A stretch of 37,662 bases of DNA, from the NCBI GenBank assembly GCA_004376265.1, contig SOKL01000329.1, forward strand, positions 1-37,662, given 5' to 3'. Shown here piece by piece: positions 22,577-31,869 of this stretch. This DNA is from Candidatus Thorarchaeota archaeon (GTDB lineage Archaea > Asgardarchaeota > Thorarchaeia > Thorarchaeales > Thorarchaeaceae). Within the stretch, counting starts at the first letter, position 1. Each line of letters opens with the position of its first letter. Below the pieces are notes generated by a model. The model did not search any database, was not told the DNA's origin, and worked only from the letters and a program-made list of their open reading frames with translations. Position numbers and translations under genes: made by a program.

Positions 22577-24538
22577 CTAACGTGCACGTTTTATCTCTTC
22601 AACAGCCTCAGGATTAACCAAGGATGCAGTGTCACCAAGATCCTCACCAAGGTATGCAGCTCGAATCATCCGTCGCATCACTTTGGCACTTCTTGTCTTG
22701 GGTAAATCAGAAACGAATAGTATTGCACGAGGAGTGAGCGGTTTGCCCATGGCAATTACTACTGACTGCTTGAGTTCTTCTCGTAACTCCTCAGACGGCT
22801 CAATCCCGGGTTTAAGTACACAAAATACTACAAGTTCGTTAAGCTTGATCTTATGTGGGATGCCTATCGTTGCCGCCTCAGTCACAGAAGGATGGGCGAC
22901 TAGAACTGATTCAGCCTCTGCAGGTCCAAAACGCTTACCTGCCACTTTGATAATATCATCAGACCTGCCCAAAATATACCATAGACCATCTGAGTCGATT
23001 GCTGCAAAATCGCCATGAACCCAAATATTCTCCCAACGAGACCAGTATGTATTCTCATACCGTTCAGGGTTTTTCCAAAATCCCCGCGTCATTCCTATCC
23101 ATGGAGACTTAATGACTAATTCTCCGACCTTATTTCGAACTGGTTTACCATCGTCGTCGAAAACATCAGCTGCAATTCCTGGACAAGGACCTGAAAATGC
23201 ACACGCTTTGAGGGGCAAGAGAGGATTACCCATCACAATACCACCTGAGATTTCTGTTCCTCCGGAATAGTTAATGATTGGAATTTTCTTCGCCCCAACT
23301 GTTTCAAAGAGCCACATCCACGGGTCAGGATTCCAAGGTTCACCCGTAGATCCAAAGTAACGGAGCGAAGACAAGTCATGTGGCTTGACAGGATCTTCAC
23401 CGTGAGTCATCAAGAGTCGAATCAAAGTTGGTGAAACACCCAGTATCGTAAGCTTGTATTTCTCAACTAACTCCCATAGACGTCCAGGACCCGGATAATC
23501 TACTGCTCCGTTATAGAGAAAGAAAGTACCTCCTAGTATCAGTGCTCCGAATATCAGCCATGGACCCATCATCCATCCTAAGTCCACATTAGGCCCCCAC
23601 GCGATTATCTCTCCCGGATGCAAATCTGTGCCAAACGCCATGTCTTGTGCGGATTTGATTGGAAAACCGCAGTGGGTATGTACTGCACCCTTTGCGAGTC
23701 CTGTTGTACCGGAAGTGTAGATAATCATCATTGGTGATTCGGCATCTGTAATCTCTGTGTCCGCGGATTCCGATTGACCAGAAATGAGCTCATCCCACCA
23801 CCGATCACGACCTGATTTCATTTCAATTGAAGTTCCCACCAGATTCAAGACAATCATATATTTCAGCGAAGGGATATTAGTAGCAGCCTGATCAACAATC
23901 GGTTTCATGGAAATAATCTTGCCTCTACGGACGGTCCCATCAACAGTGAATATTGCCTTGGCATCGGCATCTCCCAAACGATCTACAATTGCATTCACTC
24001 CAAATCCTGAGAATAGTGGGAGGATTATCCCACCTATCTTGGCAATGGCAAGGAATGCGATTGTAGTTTCAGGAACCATCGGCATGTAAATTCCAATGGG
24101 ATCTCCAAGACTTAGACCAATAGAACGAAGCGCGTTTGCGGCCTTGTTTACCTCTTTATACAACTCGCCATAGGTCATAGAACTTGTATTTCCATCCTCA
24201 CCCTCCCAGAGTAAGGCATTTCGATTCTCAACGGGTGTTCCAATGTACTTATCGAGACAATTCTGAACGATGTTCATTTTAGCATCGACGCACCAACGAG
24301 GCCATGCAATACCTTGAGAGAGGTCTACGACTTCCGAATATGGTTTGTAGAACTGAATATCTAGGAATTTTAGAACAGCATCTGTGAACCAGCCCACATC
24401 TTCAGTGGACCGTTGCATGAGTTCCTCAAAAGTTGCTATTTCGTGCATCTTCATGAATTTCGTAAGATTTGCATGTTGAATGTGATCTTGTGTTGGTCGC
24501 CAGACAATCTCGCCACCGAATTCAAAGGTGTCTTTCAA
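22577..24538 (-). CDS. AMP-forming acetyl-/acyl-CoA synthetase
   Basis: The enzyme activates acetate or a short acid with ATP and CoA through an acyl-adenylate. It has the ANL-family signature YTSGTTGLAKGAVHTH (274-289), then NYSGGTEISGG (A5), GDFAAIDSDGLWYILGRSDD with the hinge Asp, and the C-terminal catalytic Lys in KTRSAKVMRR. Length 653 and the layout are those of the Acs branch. Acetate is the likeliest substrate but short-chain acyl-CoA synthetases look the same. Start TTG 24538 with GGAG SD. It lies downstream of the small Cys-rich gene, 91 bp apart on the same strand. Confidence 0.88.
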   Translation of the reverse strand: MKDTFEFGGEIVWRPTQDHIQHANLTKFMKMHEIATFEELMQRSTEDVGWFTDAVLKFLDIQFYKPYSEVVDLSQGIAWPRWCVDAKMNIVQNCLDKYIGTPVENRNALLWEGEDGNTSSMTYGELYKEVNKAANALRSIGLSLGDPIGIYMPMVPETTIAFLAIAKIGGIILPLFSGFGVNAIVDRLGDADAKAIFTVDGTVRRGKIISMKPIVDQAATNIPSLKYMIVLNLVGTSIEMKSGRDRWWDELISGQSESADTEITDAESPMMIIYTSGTTGLAKGAVHTHCGFPIKSAQDMAFGTDLHPGEIIAWGPNVDLGWMMGPWLIFGALILGGTFFLYNGAVDYPGPGRLWELVEKYKLTILGVSPTLIRLLMTHGEDPVKPHDLSSLRYFGSTGEPWNPDPWMWLFETVGAKKIPIINYSGGTEISGGIVMGNPLLPLKACAFSGPCPGIAADVFDDDGKPVRNKVGELVIKSPWIGMTRGFWKNPERYENTYWSRWENIWVHGDFAAIDSDGLWYILGRSDDIIKVAGKRFGPAEAESVLVAHPSVTEAATIGIPHKIKLNELVVFCVLKPGIEPSEELREELKQSVVIAMGKPLTPRAILFVSDLPKTRSAKVMRRMIRAAYLGEDLGDTASLVNPEAVEEIKRAR

Positions 24539-24629
24539 TTGATATGCTCCTATCAGCTTGGACTCACAAACCGTGATTCCCCTGCAGCATGTTCAATCGC
24601 CTATTTTATGGTAGTGATTGAGAAATATA

Positions 24630-24797
24630 TTAAGATTGGAGGGACAATTCAGATTTGTTCACAGCATGTTTTGTAATCTCAAGATTGCAGGATTTGTTCT
24701 CTCTGCACCAGTCTTCGCATTTCTGTGCGAGTTCCTCTGATTTATACAGAAGGTCACACTCTTCACATAGAAACAGCTCGTTCACTTTTTTGGTCAT
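24630..24797 (-). CDS. Small Cys-rich protein (55 residues)
   Basis: The product starts MTKKVNELFLCEECDLLYKS, then has QKCEDWCRENKSCNLEITKH. The pattern CxxC, KC-x-x-W-C and SCNLEITKHA is one I associate with short conserved archaeal proteins of unknown function that carry a zinc-knuckle-like N-terminus. Five Cys suggest a metal site. ATG 24795-24797 has only a weak SD (GGTAGT). It precedes the acetyl-CoA synthetase gene on the same strand. Confidence rests on the Cys spacing rather than on a search. Confidence 0.7.
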   Translation of the reverse strand: MTKKVNELFLCEECDLLYKSEELAQKCEDWCRENKSCNLEITKHAVNKSELSLQS

Positions 24798-24918
24798 ACT
24801 ACCATAGGTGAATCGCGCTGTTTTTAGGTTGATGGTATGAGAGTTCTTCTTTGATGATGGATGCGACGATGGGAATTCTCAAATCTTTGATACGTGTTAA
24901 ACAAAAAGTGTGAAAATC

Positions 24919-25254
24919 ATGTCAATTGAAACCTATCCAGATTGTATAAGAAACCTGCCGAAGGCTAAGATGAATTTTCTAGGAGTCCAAGCGTATATTG
25001 CCAAAGGTGAACAATTTCAGGTTGGATTCTTTGAGATTGAACCTATTGGAGTTGTATCTCCACATAGCCATGGAGCACAATACGGCTTTGTAATTGAGGG
25101 TGAGATGTTACTGACAATAGGTGATAAAACCAAACTCTACAAGCGAGGTGATTCATACTATATACCCGAGGGAGTTGTTCACTCAGCAGAGTTCAAGACA
25201 TTTTGCAGGGTAATGGATTTCTTTGCCGAGCCAGCTAGGTACGAAACTGAATAG
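24919..25254 (+). CDS. Small single-domain cupin
   Basis: The product has 111 residues from ATG 24919 (GTG 24910 also in frame). Both cupin motifs are present: SPHSHGAQYGFVIEGEMLLT (HxH...E, G) and RGDSYYIPEGVVHSAEF (G...PxG..H). The conserved His/Glu set would hold one metal ion. Such stand-alone cupins act as sugar or small-ligand binding proteins, isomerases or dioxygenases; the activity cannot be chosen here. Convergent with the SDR gene. Confidence 0.85.
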   Translation: MSIETYPDCIRNLPKAKMNFLGVQAYIAKGEQFQVGFFEIEPIGVVSPHSHGAQYGFVIEGEMLLTIGDKTKLYKRGDSYYIPEGVVHSAEFKTFCRVMDFFAEPARYETE

Positions 25255-25286
25255 GTTTTATGATAATTTCAAGGGGCGGTTTTTGT

Positions 25287-26039
25287 CTATATCGCCATAC
25301 CACCATCTACTGATAGACAGGTTCCAGTACAAAACTCGGCTTGCACTAAATACAGTATACCCCCTGCTATCTCTTCAGATTGACCAAAGCGTTTGAGGGG
25401 TTGTCGTTCAATGAATTGTTTTCTAGCAGCCTCAGGGTTAGGTAGCTTTGCTAGACGATCCTTGAGAGAGGGTGTATCAGTGGTGCCAGGACAAATACAA
25501 TTGACACGAATCTTGTCATCCATATGGTCAACTGCCATTGCACGAGTTAGTGCAACAAGCGCTCCTTTCGATGCAGTATAAGCAGCCCGATCTTTCGCTC
25601 CCATCAGAGCTACTGCGGATGCCACGTTGATAATGACTCCCTGTGTTTTTCTAAGGTGAGGAATAGCAAATCTGGATACGAGATATACACCTCTGACGTT
25701 TACTTCCATTGTGCGATTCCAGTCTTCAGAACTTGTGTTGTCTACCCTTCCCGGAATGACAATCCCAGCATTGTTTACCAAAATGTCTAGCTGATTGTAC
25801 TTTTCAATAGTATCCGAAACCAACTGTTGAACAAACCCTTCATCAGAGATGTCGCCTCTAACAAATATCGCCTCTCCTCCGGTAGATTGTATGTCTTTTA
25901 CAACTCTCAGTCCAGATTCAGATATGTCGTTACACACAACATTTGTTCCTTCACGTGCGAGAAGTTTCACAGTGGCCTCTCCAATTCCTGCAGCTGCACC
26001 GGTGATAATTGCTGTTTTTCCTTTCAGATTCAACTTCAA
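25287..26039 (-). CDS. Short-chain dehydrogenase/reductase
   Basis: Classical SDR of 250 residues, FabG-like. Cofactor motif TGAAAGIGEATVK, NNAG, catalytic Ser in NVASAVA, and YTASKGA (Tyr and Lys) are all present. The Asp in CNDIS after strand 2 points to NAD rather than NADP. The substrate could be a 3-hydroxyacyl, sugar or polyol. Start TTG 26039, with GAGAGAGGA upstream as SD. Divergent from the GTPase gene. Confidence 0.92.
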   Translation of the reverse strand: MKLNLKGKTAIITGAAAGIGEATVKLLAREGTNVVCNDISESGLRVVKDIQSTGGEAIFVRGDISDEGFVQQLVSDTIEKYNQLDILVNNAGIVIPGRVDNTSSEDWNRTMEVNVRGVYLVSRFAIPHLRKTQGVIINVASAVALMGAKDRAAYTASKGALVALTRAMAVDHMDDKIRVNCICPGTTDTPSLKDRLAKLPNPEAARKQFIERQPLKRFGQSEEIAGGILYLVQAEFCTGTCLSVDGGMAI

Positions 26040-26141
26040 ATAATCCTCTCTCTATCACATTCTGTATCCACACATCTGAATAAAGATGTCGTGAGAGTCA
26101 AGAACGAAGCCTATCTTCAAAATGTGAGGTGACTGTCCTGA

Positions 26142-27251
26142 ATGAAGGTCTGTTTCCATAGCCGAAATATCACTATAAGCAACGATGAGTTAGGAAAATT
26201 GCGCCACTATCGTGAGGAGTATGATTCAGTATTGGAGTCTCTGAGTTGGCAATTCAAGGTTTGTCTTATCGGCGATGGTTATGTCGGAAAGACCAGCATA
26301 CGTCGTAAATACATTGGTGAGGGATTCAGGTCCAATTATATTCCAACCTTGGGAGTTGATTTTGCTCAGAAGATCACATCGACCAAAGATGGTAACACTC
26401 GTCTTGTTATCTGGGATATAGCCGGTCAGTCCCAATTCCAGAGTCTTCGTAAGCGGTACTATGAAGGGTGCAGTGGACTGATTCTTGTCTACTCCGTTGT
26501 TGATAGAGAGTCCTTTGACAATGCTTCCAAATGGCTCGTCGAGGCGCACGGATACATGAAGAAGTTTCCTGTTCTGATAATAGTGGCTAACAAGATTGAT
26601 CTGCGAGCATATTATCCTAAAGAAGACATAATTTCATACGAAGAAGGTGAAGAGTTTACCAAGATGTTTAGTGAGAAACTAAACACTCCTTCCATCTTCA
26701 TTGAAACCTCAGCTCTGACCGGAGTGAATATCGATGAGGCATTCGATAGATTGACCTCAATGATGATTCATCCAGAAGTGGCACAACCGCTCGATTCTGC
26801 ACAGGAGCTATCAGTTCCTGAAACAGAAACGATTCCAGTTTCTGAACCTAATTCAACCACACCTTCAGTAGAAAGTAACGTTACAGCGAGCGTAGAGAAT
26901 TCAAGCTCCATATCTATTGAGGACCCGCAAGTAGAAGAGGAAATGACTGAATTAGTAGATCTACGTGTCAAACTCAAAAGAGCTGAACAAGATCTCAGGG
27001 ATTTCTCTTTTGAAACTGAAACGAATCTTCTCAATCTGAAAAATACTGTGTATGTCAAGAAAATAATGTACGAGCATCTGCGTAAACAACTTAGTCAAAC
27101 AAGACAGGAATGGGCAGATGCCTATGACGAACATGTCGACCTTGATAAACGTAAGAAGGACGAGTTAGAGAAGATATTCTCACAAATCGAAGATATCAGA
27201 AAGAAGATTGAAACAATAGAATCCACAGTTAAGAATCATGTTCGCGATTAG
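26142..27251 (+). CDS. Rab/Ras-like small GTPase with C-terminal coiled coil
   Basis: G domain at about 37-210: P-loop GDGYVGKTS (44-52), switch I Thr in YIPTLGVDF, DIAGQ (92-96), NKID (150-153) and ETSALTG. The YIPTLGVDF and WDIAGQ pattern is Rab/Ran/Ras-like. DIAGQ has Ile where most eukaryotic Rabs have Thr, and the catalytic Gln is kept. A Ser/Thr/Glu-rich linker (about 215-268) leads to a coiled coil of about 100 residues (270-369). No prenylation Cys motif is present, so membrane binding, if any, must use the N-terminal extension or partners. ATG 26142 has SD GAGGTGAC. Such GTPases are abundant in Asgard archaea. Confidence 0.9.
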   Translation: MKVCFHSRNITISNDELGKLRHYREEYDSVLESLSWQFKVCLIGDGYVGKTSIRRKYIGEGFRSNYIPTLGVDFAQKITSTKDGNTRLVIWDIAGQSQFQSLRKRYYEGCSGLILVYSVVDRESFDNASKWLVEAHGYMKKFPVLIIVANKIDLRAYYPKEDIISYEEGEEFTKMFSEKLNTPSIFIETSALTGVNIDEAFDRLTSMMIHPEVAQPLDSAQELSVPETETIPVSEPNSTTPSVESNVTASVENSSSISIEDPQVEEEMTELVDLRVKLKRAEQDLRDFSFETETNLLNLKNTVYVKKIMYEHLRKQLSQTRQEWADAYDEHVDLDKRKKDELEKIFSQIEDIRKKIETIESTVKNHVRD

Positions 27252-27283
27252 AACTTGGAGTAGGACCGAAATGACTAATCGTT

Positions 27284-27637
27284 CTAGAATGTGATTACTT
27301 TGTCACTTTCTAGGCTCCATTTAGCTAGGTCACTCATGCCACCTCGTTCAACTCCAGAGATCAACGATTCTTCCTTCAGGCCACGGGCATCAATACAAGT
27401 TCCACAACATTTGATAGAAACTTTTTTTGTGATTAATAATCGGATCATTCGCCCAAGATTGTAATATCCATCGGGAGTCTTTTGGCCAGATATTGCGCAG
27501 GATACAGCATCACCTATCAGGAAGATATTCACATCTACATTGGAATTTTCTTTCTTCAGAGCTATGGCTAATCTCAGTCCATTGTAGGATCGCTCTGTGC
27601 CATATGGTGGATCATTCAGAATCAATAGTATGTCCAT
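27284..27637 (-). CDS. DsrE/DsrF-like sulfur-carrier family protein
   Basis: The product is 117 residues from ATG 27637. The start MDILLILNDPPYGTERSYNG is typical of DsrE/TusD proteins, and IKCCGTCIDARGL holds the Cys region where the sulfur-carrying Cys of the family lies. It probably passes persulfide sulfur to a partner. It lies 85 bp downstream of the thiI-like operon on the same strand, which supports a sulfur-relay job. Confidence 0.85.
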   Translation of the reverse strand: MDILLILNDPPYGTERSYNGLRLAIALKKENSNVDVNIFLIGDAVSCAISGQKTPDGYYNLGRMIRLLITKKVSIKCCGTCIDARGLKEESLISGVERGGMSDLAKWSLESDKVITF

Positions 27638-27743
27638 AGTCTTGTAAGCGACCCACACAATATTAGAATTGCGTTGTATGTATGAAAAGGAAACATTTCC
27701 TGTTCAACTGACCTGATTAGGAAGAATACCATTATTGGAATCT

Positions 27744-28043
27744 CTACGTGTCTTGTGAGTAAAGGAGTGAGGAGAGTATTTTTGTAATTTCTTCAGCGTC
27801 TTCTTCCGATGGAAACTTGCGGAGCAGTAGTCGACCGGATGGGAAGATATTCACAATTTTACCATCATCACCTTCGAGGATTAGCATTGCTGGAAGACTA
27901 ACCCGGACTGTCATTTTCAGCAAATCTTTCACTTCATCTGTGACAGACAAAATGTCAACATTCGTTCTGTTCTTTGGCTTTGCTTCGTAAGCAGCCCCAT
28001 CGGAACAGAGTTTGAGCATGAACAAATCAGTGATCTTTAACAC
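27744..28043 (-). CDS. Unknown 99-residue protein coupled to thiI
   Basis: GTG 28043 lies within the last codons of the thiI-like gene (17-nt overlap), so translation is coupled. The C-terminal half (KIVNIFPSGRLLLRKFPSEE, then DAEEITKIL) looks like one half-repeat of a TATA-binding-protein-like fold: strand, SG turn, strand, then an E-A helix. The family is not firmly recognised; a TBP-like or ferredoxin-like alpha-beta fold is an inference. Position suggests a partner in tRNA thiolation or sulfur transfer. Confidence 0.65.
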   Translation of the reverse strand: MLKITDLFMLKLCSDGAAYEAKPKNRTNVDILSVTDEVKDLLKMTVRVSLPAMLILEGDDGKIVNIFPSGRLLLRKFPSEEDAEEITKILSSLLYSQDT

Positions 28044-29055
28044 CAGCCTGTATGATTATGACTTCAGCTTGAGCCATCTCAGTAGCAATCAATCCCATAT
28101 CCATCTTACTTTCTGCGGACTTGATTTTCTTGATGTCAGCATATACGGTAGGATACTTTGGTGGTAATGAACAACATGAAACAGCCTCATGAGCGAACTT
28201 GTAAGTATCAATCTTTCTCGCCATCTTCTCAATCTCAACCTTGTCATCACCAATGCAAGGTCGGATGATGGGAATATCATCCACCGCACTTTCCTCTGCA
28301 AGAAGATTGCGTGTCGTTTGTGACGCTTGCTCTCCAATGATTTCCCCAGTCACAATGGCATCAGCATCTTCAATTCGTGCGATTTCTTGTGCCAATCTGT
28401 ACATGTTCCTCCTACAGAAGACACAGGTCATTTTTCGGGGTGCATGTCGTAGAACTTCGGTTAAATCATCGCCATGAGGTACGATGTACATCTTAATTTC
28501 ATGACCATGAATATACTCTGTCAGTTTTCTTGCCTGTCTGATGGCCAGGTTTTTGGTCGATTCATCCCCAAATGGAAAATTATCAAAATGGACAAAGATT
28601 GGAATACACCCCCTCTTCATTATTTTGAATGCAGCTATTGGAGAGTCAAGTCCCCCCGAAATAGTACAGACAGCACGCCCCTGAAATCCTGTGGGGAGGC
28701 CTCCTATTCCGTCAAGCCGCTCAGTTGACCGGAACACTTTGTCATCGCATTCCTCGAAGTGTGTCTTGTCGTGAGAATCCGAGAGGCTGAGTTCATCTTT
28801 TGGGATAATTGATACTGGTGACATTGAGGAAACACCAAATACTTGAGACGCAGTTTTAGCTACTTCCACGATATCATTCGTTTCAATGAAGACTTTCTGA
28901 CATACAGATTGGATGTTTTTGAATGAGATGCTCTGATCTGCAAGTGCTGACTTCACATTCTCAATTAATAGGATAATTGCTTGGTTTCTAATCTGTGTCG
29001 ACCAATGGTCTAGTTCATCGCACCTGAGCAGAATCCCATCATATTCAATCGTCAT
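28027..29055 (-). CDS. thiI: ThiI-like tRNA 4-thiouridine synthetase, shortened N-terminus, no rhodanese
   Basis: ATP-dependent sulfur transferase that makes s4U in tRNA and can feed thiamine synthesis. The PP-loop SGGLDSP is at 133-139, followed by FVHFDNFPFGDES and a VTGEIIGEQASQTTRNL segment typical of ThiI. SCCSLPPKYPT matches the region of the conserved active-site Cys. The rhodanese domain is missing, as in archaea generally. The PP-loop usually lies near residue 180; here the N-terminal ferredoxin-like/THUMP part is about 50 residues shorter, and residues 85-115 are low-complexity acidic. Sulfur may therefore come from a DsrE-like or LarE-like partner. Confidence 0.88.
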   Translation of the reverse strand: MTIEYDGILLRCDELDHWSTQIRNQAIILLIENVKSALADQSISFKNIQSVCQKVFIETNDIVEVAKTASQVFGVSSMSPVSIIPKDELSLSDSHDKTHFEECDDKVFRSTERLDGIGGLPTGFQGRAVCTISGGLDSPIAAFKIMKRGCIPIFVHFDNFPFGDESTKNLAIRQARKLTEYIHGHEIKMYIVPHGDDLTEVLRHAPRKMTCVFCRRNMYRLAQEIARIEDADAIVTGEIIGEQASQTTRNLLAEESAVDDIPIIRPCIGDDKVEIEKMARKIDTYKFAHEAVSCCSLPPKYPTVYADIKKIKSAESKMDMGLIATEMAQAEVIIIQAGVKDH

Positions 29056-29278
29056 ATTTCATCCTTCACTACAAGCTACTAGTTAGTGTCATTTTCATCT
29101 TCACCGTTCTGTTGATTCAATGTACAAACCAAGACAGAACTCAACTACTACAATATTGATATGTTTGATAAGCATGGTGACATGGACACGCTAAAGGTAT
29201 ACGATATCGAATCCCTCGTATCAGGTTGAAACGTGTTGCTCTTTCTCAACTTTTATGAATGCGTACGGTGAGTTATGA

Positions 29279-30118
29279 ATGGCCAAGACTATGACCACAA
29301 GTAGCAAGAAGTTCGAAAGGATAAGAGATCAATTTAGTGGAAAACGCGTTCTTGTAGCATTTAGCGGTGGAGTGGACAGTACGGTACTCGCCCATATTGC
29401 CCATAATAGTGCTGCAGAAACGATTCTGCTAACTGTCGACAGCATAACTTTTCCAAGGACAGAACTAGAGGCATCTATGAGAGTTGCAGAAGAACTTGGT
29501 ATCAAGATAGAGATTATTCAGGTCGATGAACTTTCAAATAAGGACCTAGTGAGCAATCCCAAAGATCGTTGTTATCATTGTAAGAAGGAGCTTGCCTCGG
29601 TCTGGCTTGATACAGCTAAGAAACTCGGAATGGATATTGTTGTGGATGGGACTAATGCTAGCGACATGAATGATTATCGTCCTGGCGCTAAAGCACTGAA
29701 GGAAGCTGGAGTCATCTCTCCATTCCGTGAATTTGGTATAACCAAGGACGAGATTCGAATCTATGCCAGAGAGGTAGAGTTGTCAGTCGCTGATAGACCT
29801 TCTATGGCCTGTCTCTCAAGCAGGTTCCCATACGGTACTGAGATTACCGAAGACCGCGTTAGAAGAGTAGACAAAGTTGAAAGTGACGTGAAGGCTATTT
29901 TTTCTATTGAGTGTGTTCGCGCGCGGTTTCATGGAGATGTAGTAAGGATTGAGGTTGGTCGCGAAGAGAGACAGAAGCTTTTCGATGTGGACAAGTTGGA
30001 CAAGCTTCATGCGCTCGCTAAGGATGCTGGTTTCAAGTATGTTGCTTTTGATGTACTTGGATATCGTACAGGAGCGATGAATGAAGTTTTGGATCCTGTT
30101 ACACGACAGCTTGAATGA
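29279..30118 (+). CDS. larE: LarE-like ATP-dependent sulfur transferase
   Basis: PP-loop enzyme of 279 residues. The motif FSGGVDST (28-35), NPKDRCYHCKKEL, DGTNASDMNDYRPG and ADRPSMACLSSRFPYGTEI follow the LarE family in order. The Cys in ACLSSR is the position of the sacrificial cysteine that LarE uses to thiolate the nickel-pincer nucleotide. LarB and LarC are not in this window, so a different sulfur acceptor is possible. It is divergent from thiI across 222 bp. ATG 29279 has GGTGAG at about 29268 as SD. Confidence 0.85.
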   Translation: MAKTMTTSSKKFERIRDQFSGKRVLVAFSGGVDSTVLAHIAHNSAAETILLTVDSITFPRTELEASMRVAEELGIKIEIIQVDELSNKDLVSNPKDRCYHCKKELASVWLDTAKKLGMDIVVDGTNASDMNDYRPGAKALKEAGVISPFREFGITKDEIRIYAREVELSVADRPSMACLSSRFPYGTEITEDRVRRVDKVESDVKAIFSIECVRARFHGDVVRIEVGREERQKLFDVDKLDKLHALAKDAGFKYVAFDVLGYRTGAMNEVLDPVTRQLE

Positions 30119-30157
30119 AATACTCTCCTCAGAGCCCTAAACAGGAGATTGAGCTAG

Positions 30158-31372
30158 CTATTCGAAGAGAGTGACTTCGACCGAGTCTCCTTCCTCAATG
30201 ACATCAAGATTGATCGGGAGGATTATGTATCCATCAGCAGTAGCCATACTTGTGATGGCACCAGAATGTTTGTAGACTGGATGAGCAATTCCGTTTCTTA
30301 TTCTGACGGTGAGAAATTGCATTCTTCCTGAAGCGGAAACTAATCGCTTACTGATTTTAGCTAATACGGTTTTTTGGTGTGCAGGGGGTTGCCGCCCCAT
30401 CTGTCTCACAGCTGGTACAAGGAAAATGTATGCATTGCTGAGACAGGATGTAGGATATCCTGGCATTCCAAAGACCGGTGTGCTTTGTGCGACACCGTAG
30501 AGTGTGGGTTTTCCTGGTTTTATCTGCACTCCGTGAAATAGGACTTCACCCACATCACCAAGTATTCCAGCTAGAAGATCTTTCTCCCCCACTGAGCTCC
30601 CTCCAGATAGCACAACCATGTCATAGTGTAGAGCTTTTTCTATTGTATCCTTTAGGGCAGAGTAATCATCACCAACGATTCCAAAGCGGTCCACTTGAGC
30701 TCCATGAGCCTGGAGTATGGCCTCGAGAGTGAAAGAATTGACGTCATAGATTTGACCTGGATTGAGATTCTCACCTGGTGCAACAATTTCTTCACCTGTC
30801 GGAATAACAGCTATTCTAGGTCTACCAAAGACGTCGACATGAGTCCAACCAAGCGCAGCCAAAGTGCCTATTTTAGCTGGTGTTAACCAAGCTCCTGTTG
30901 TAAGAACTAAATCGCCCTCCACAATGTCCTCACCCTTCTTCGAAACATTGGCTCCGGGATACACAGGTCGAGTCACTAAAATCCTATCTTCATGTCGTTC
31001 AGTATATTCCACCATGACTACTGAATTGGCACCACTTGGCATGGGGGATCCTGTAGCAATCTGGATACAATGACCTCGACTTACTTCTTGGTCTGATACT
31101 TCACCAGCGTGAATAACTCCATCAAGCTCTAATTTGATTTCACTCTCATCAGCACCAAAGGTGTCCTCTGCAATAACAGCATAGCCATCCATCGCAGACC
31201 TCTCGAAGGGAGGTACTGACCTATTCGCCTTGACATCTGAAGCAAGCACTCTTCCAGAGGCCCCAGCTATTGAAATATTCTCAATTCTATCAATCGGAAT
31301 ACAGGTTTTCAAAATGGTTTCCTTTGCTTTTTCATGAGAAACCAGAAGTTTGAACGGTTCCATCTCTTTCAT
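30158..31372 (-). CDS. moeA: MoeA, molybdopterin molybdenum/tungsten transferase
   Basis: Inserts molybdate or tungstate into adenylated molybdopterin. About 404 residues. Signatures: VPPFERSAMDGYA, IPTGEE, LSGGSSVGEKD (ligand loop), then FGMPGYPTSCLSNAYIFLVP and a C-terminal beta domain. The ATG at 31372 overlaps the TGA of moaB (ATGA), so it is the last gene of a coupled operon moaA-moaEC-moaB-moeA. With TupABC across the operator, tungsten may be the main metal. Confidence 0.93.
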   Translation of the reverse strand: MKEMEPFKLLVSHEKAKETILKTCIPIDRIENISIAGASGRVLASDVKANRSVPPFERSAMDGYAVIAEDTFGADESEIKLELDGVIHAGEVSDQEVSRGHCIQIATGSPMPSGANSVVMVEYTERHEDRILVTRPVYPGANVSKKGEDIVEGDLVLTTGAWLTPAKIGTLAALGWTHVDVFGRPRIAVIPTGEEIVAPGENLNPGQIYDVNSFTLEAILQAHGAQVDRFGIVGDDYSALKDTIEKALHYDMVVLSGGSSVGEKDLLAGILGDVGEVLFHGVQIKPGKPTLYGVAQSTPVFGMPGYPTSCLSNAYIFLVPAVRQMGRQPPAHQKTVLAKISKRLVSASGRMQFLTVRIRNGIAHPVYKHSGAITSMATADGYIILPINLDVIEEGDSVEVTLFE

Positions 31373-31869
31373 CGGTCGACCTCCCATAGCAAATGCCCAA
31401 GGCTAGGCAGTATAATTTCCTTGAGTGCGGTCAACATAGCATTCTTTGATCCTGGTAAACAGAATATCACTGTGTTCCCAGCCAACCCGGCTACAGCTCT
31501 GCTATAGATTCCGGCAAGACCGATTTCTTCATGGCTCAGTTTTCTGAAATGTTCTCCAAAGCCATCTAGTTTCTTATCAAGGAGTGGCTCTACGGTATTT
31601 GTAGTTATGTCCTTCCTACCAATACCTGTACCCCCACTGGTCAGAATTACCCTGATAGAAGGGTCGTTGATATAACCAGTGATGGCTGTCCTCACCTCTC
31701 CTTCATCATTCTTCACGATATCGTATGCCTTAGTGGTATGCCCTTCTGAAGCAACTATTTCCATGGCAATCTTCCCAGACCTGTCAGTTTCCTTTGTTCT
31801 TGTATCAATGACAACTAAAACGGCAAAGGTCGTTTCTAGCGTTTGATCTCTTCTATGTTCATCACTCAT
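31369..31869 (-). CDS. moaB: MoaB/Mog-like molybdopterin adenylyltransferase
   Basis: Activates molybdopterin with ATP before metal insertion; archaeal MoaB does this job. 166 residues with TSGGTGIGRKDITTNTV (pterin/nucleotide loop) and FCLPGSKNAM near the C-terminus. Its ATG shares one base with the stop of the moaE-moaC fusion (TAATG), and its stop overlaps the moeA start, so four genes are linked by overlaps. Confidence 0.92.
   Translation of the reverse strand: MSDEHRRDQTLETTFAVLVVIDTRTKETDRSGKIAMEIVASEGHTTKAYDIVKNDEGEVRTAITGYINDPSIRVILTSGGTGIGRKDITTNTVEPLLDKKLDGFGEHFRKLSHEEIGLAGIYSRAVAGLAGNTVIFCLPGSKNAMLTALKEIILPSLGHLLWEVDR

Noticed and set aside
22490-22705. Plus-strand frame starting MAAKKVKKKNHRTWRDP, basic like the 12.7 kb microproteins
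   Set aside because: TTG start with only a poor SD, and more than half of it is antisense to the acyl-CoA synthetase. Only the basic start is suggestive.
29162-29230. 22-codon frame between thiI and larE
   Set aside because: No SD, no promoter at a suitable distance and no similarity to the other microproteins.
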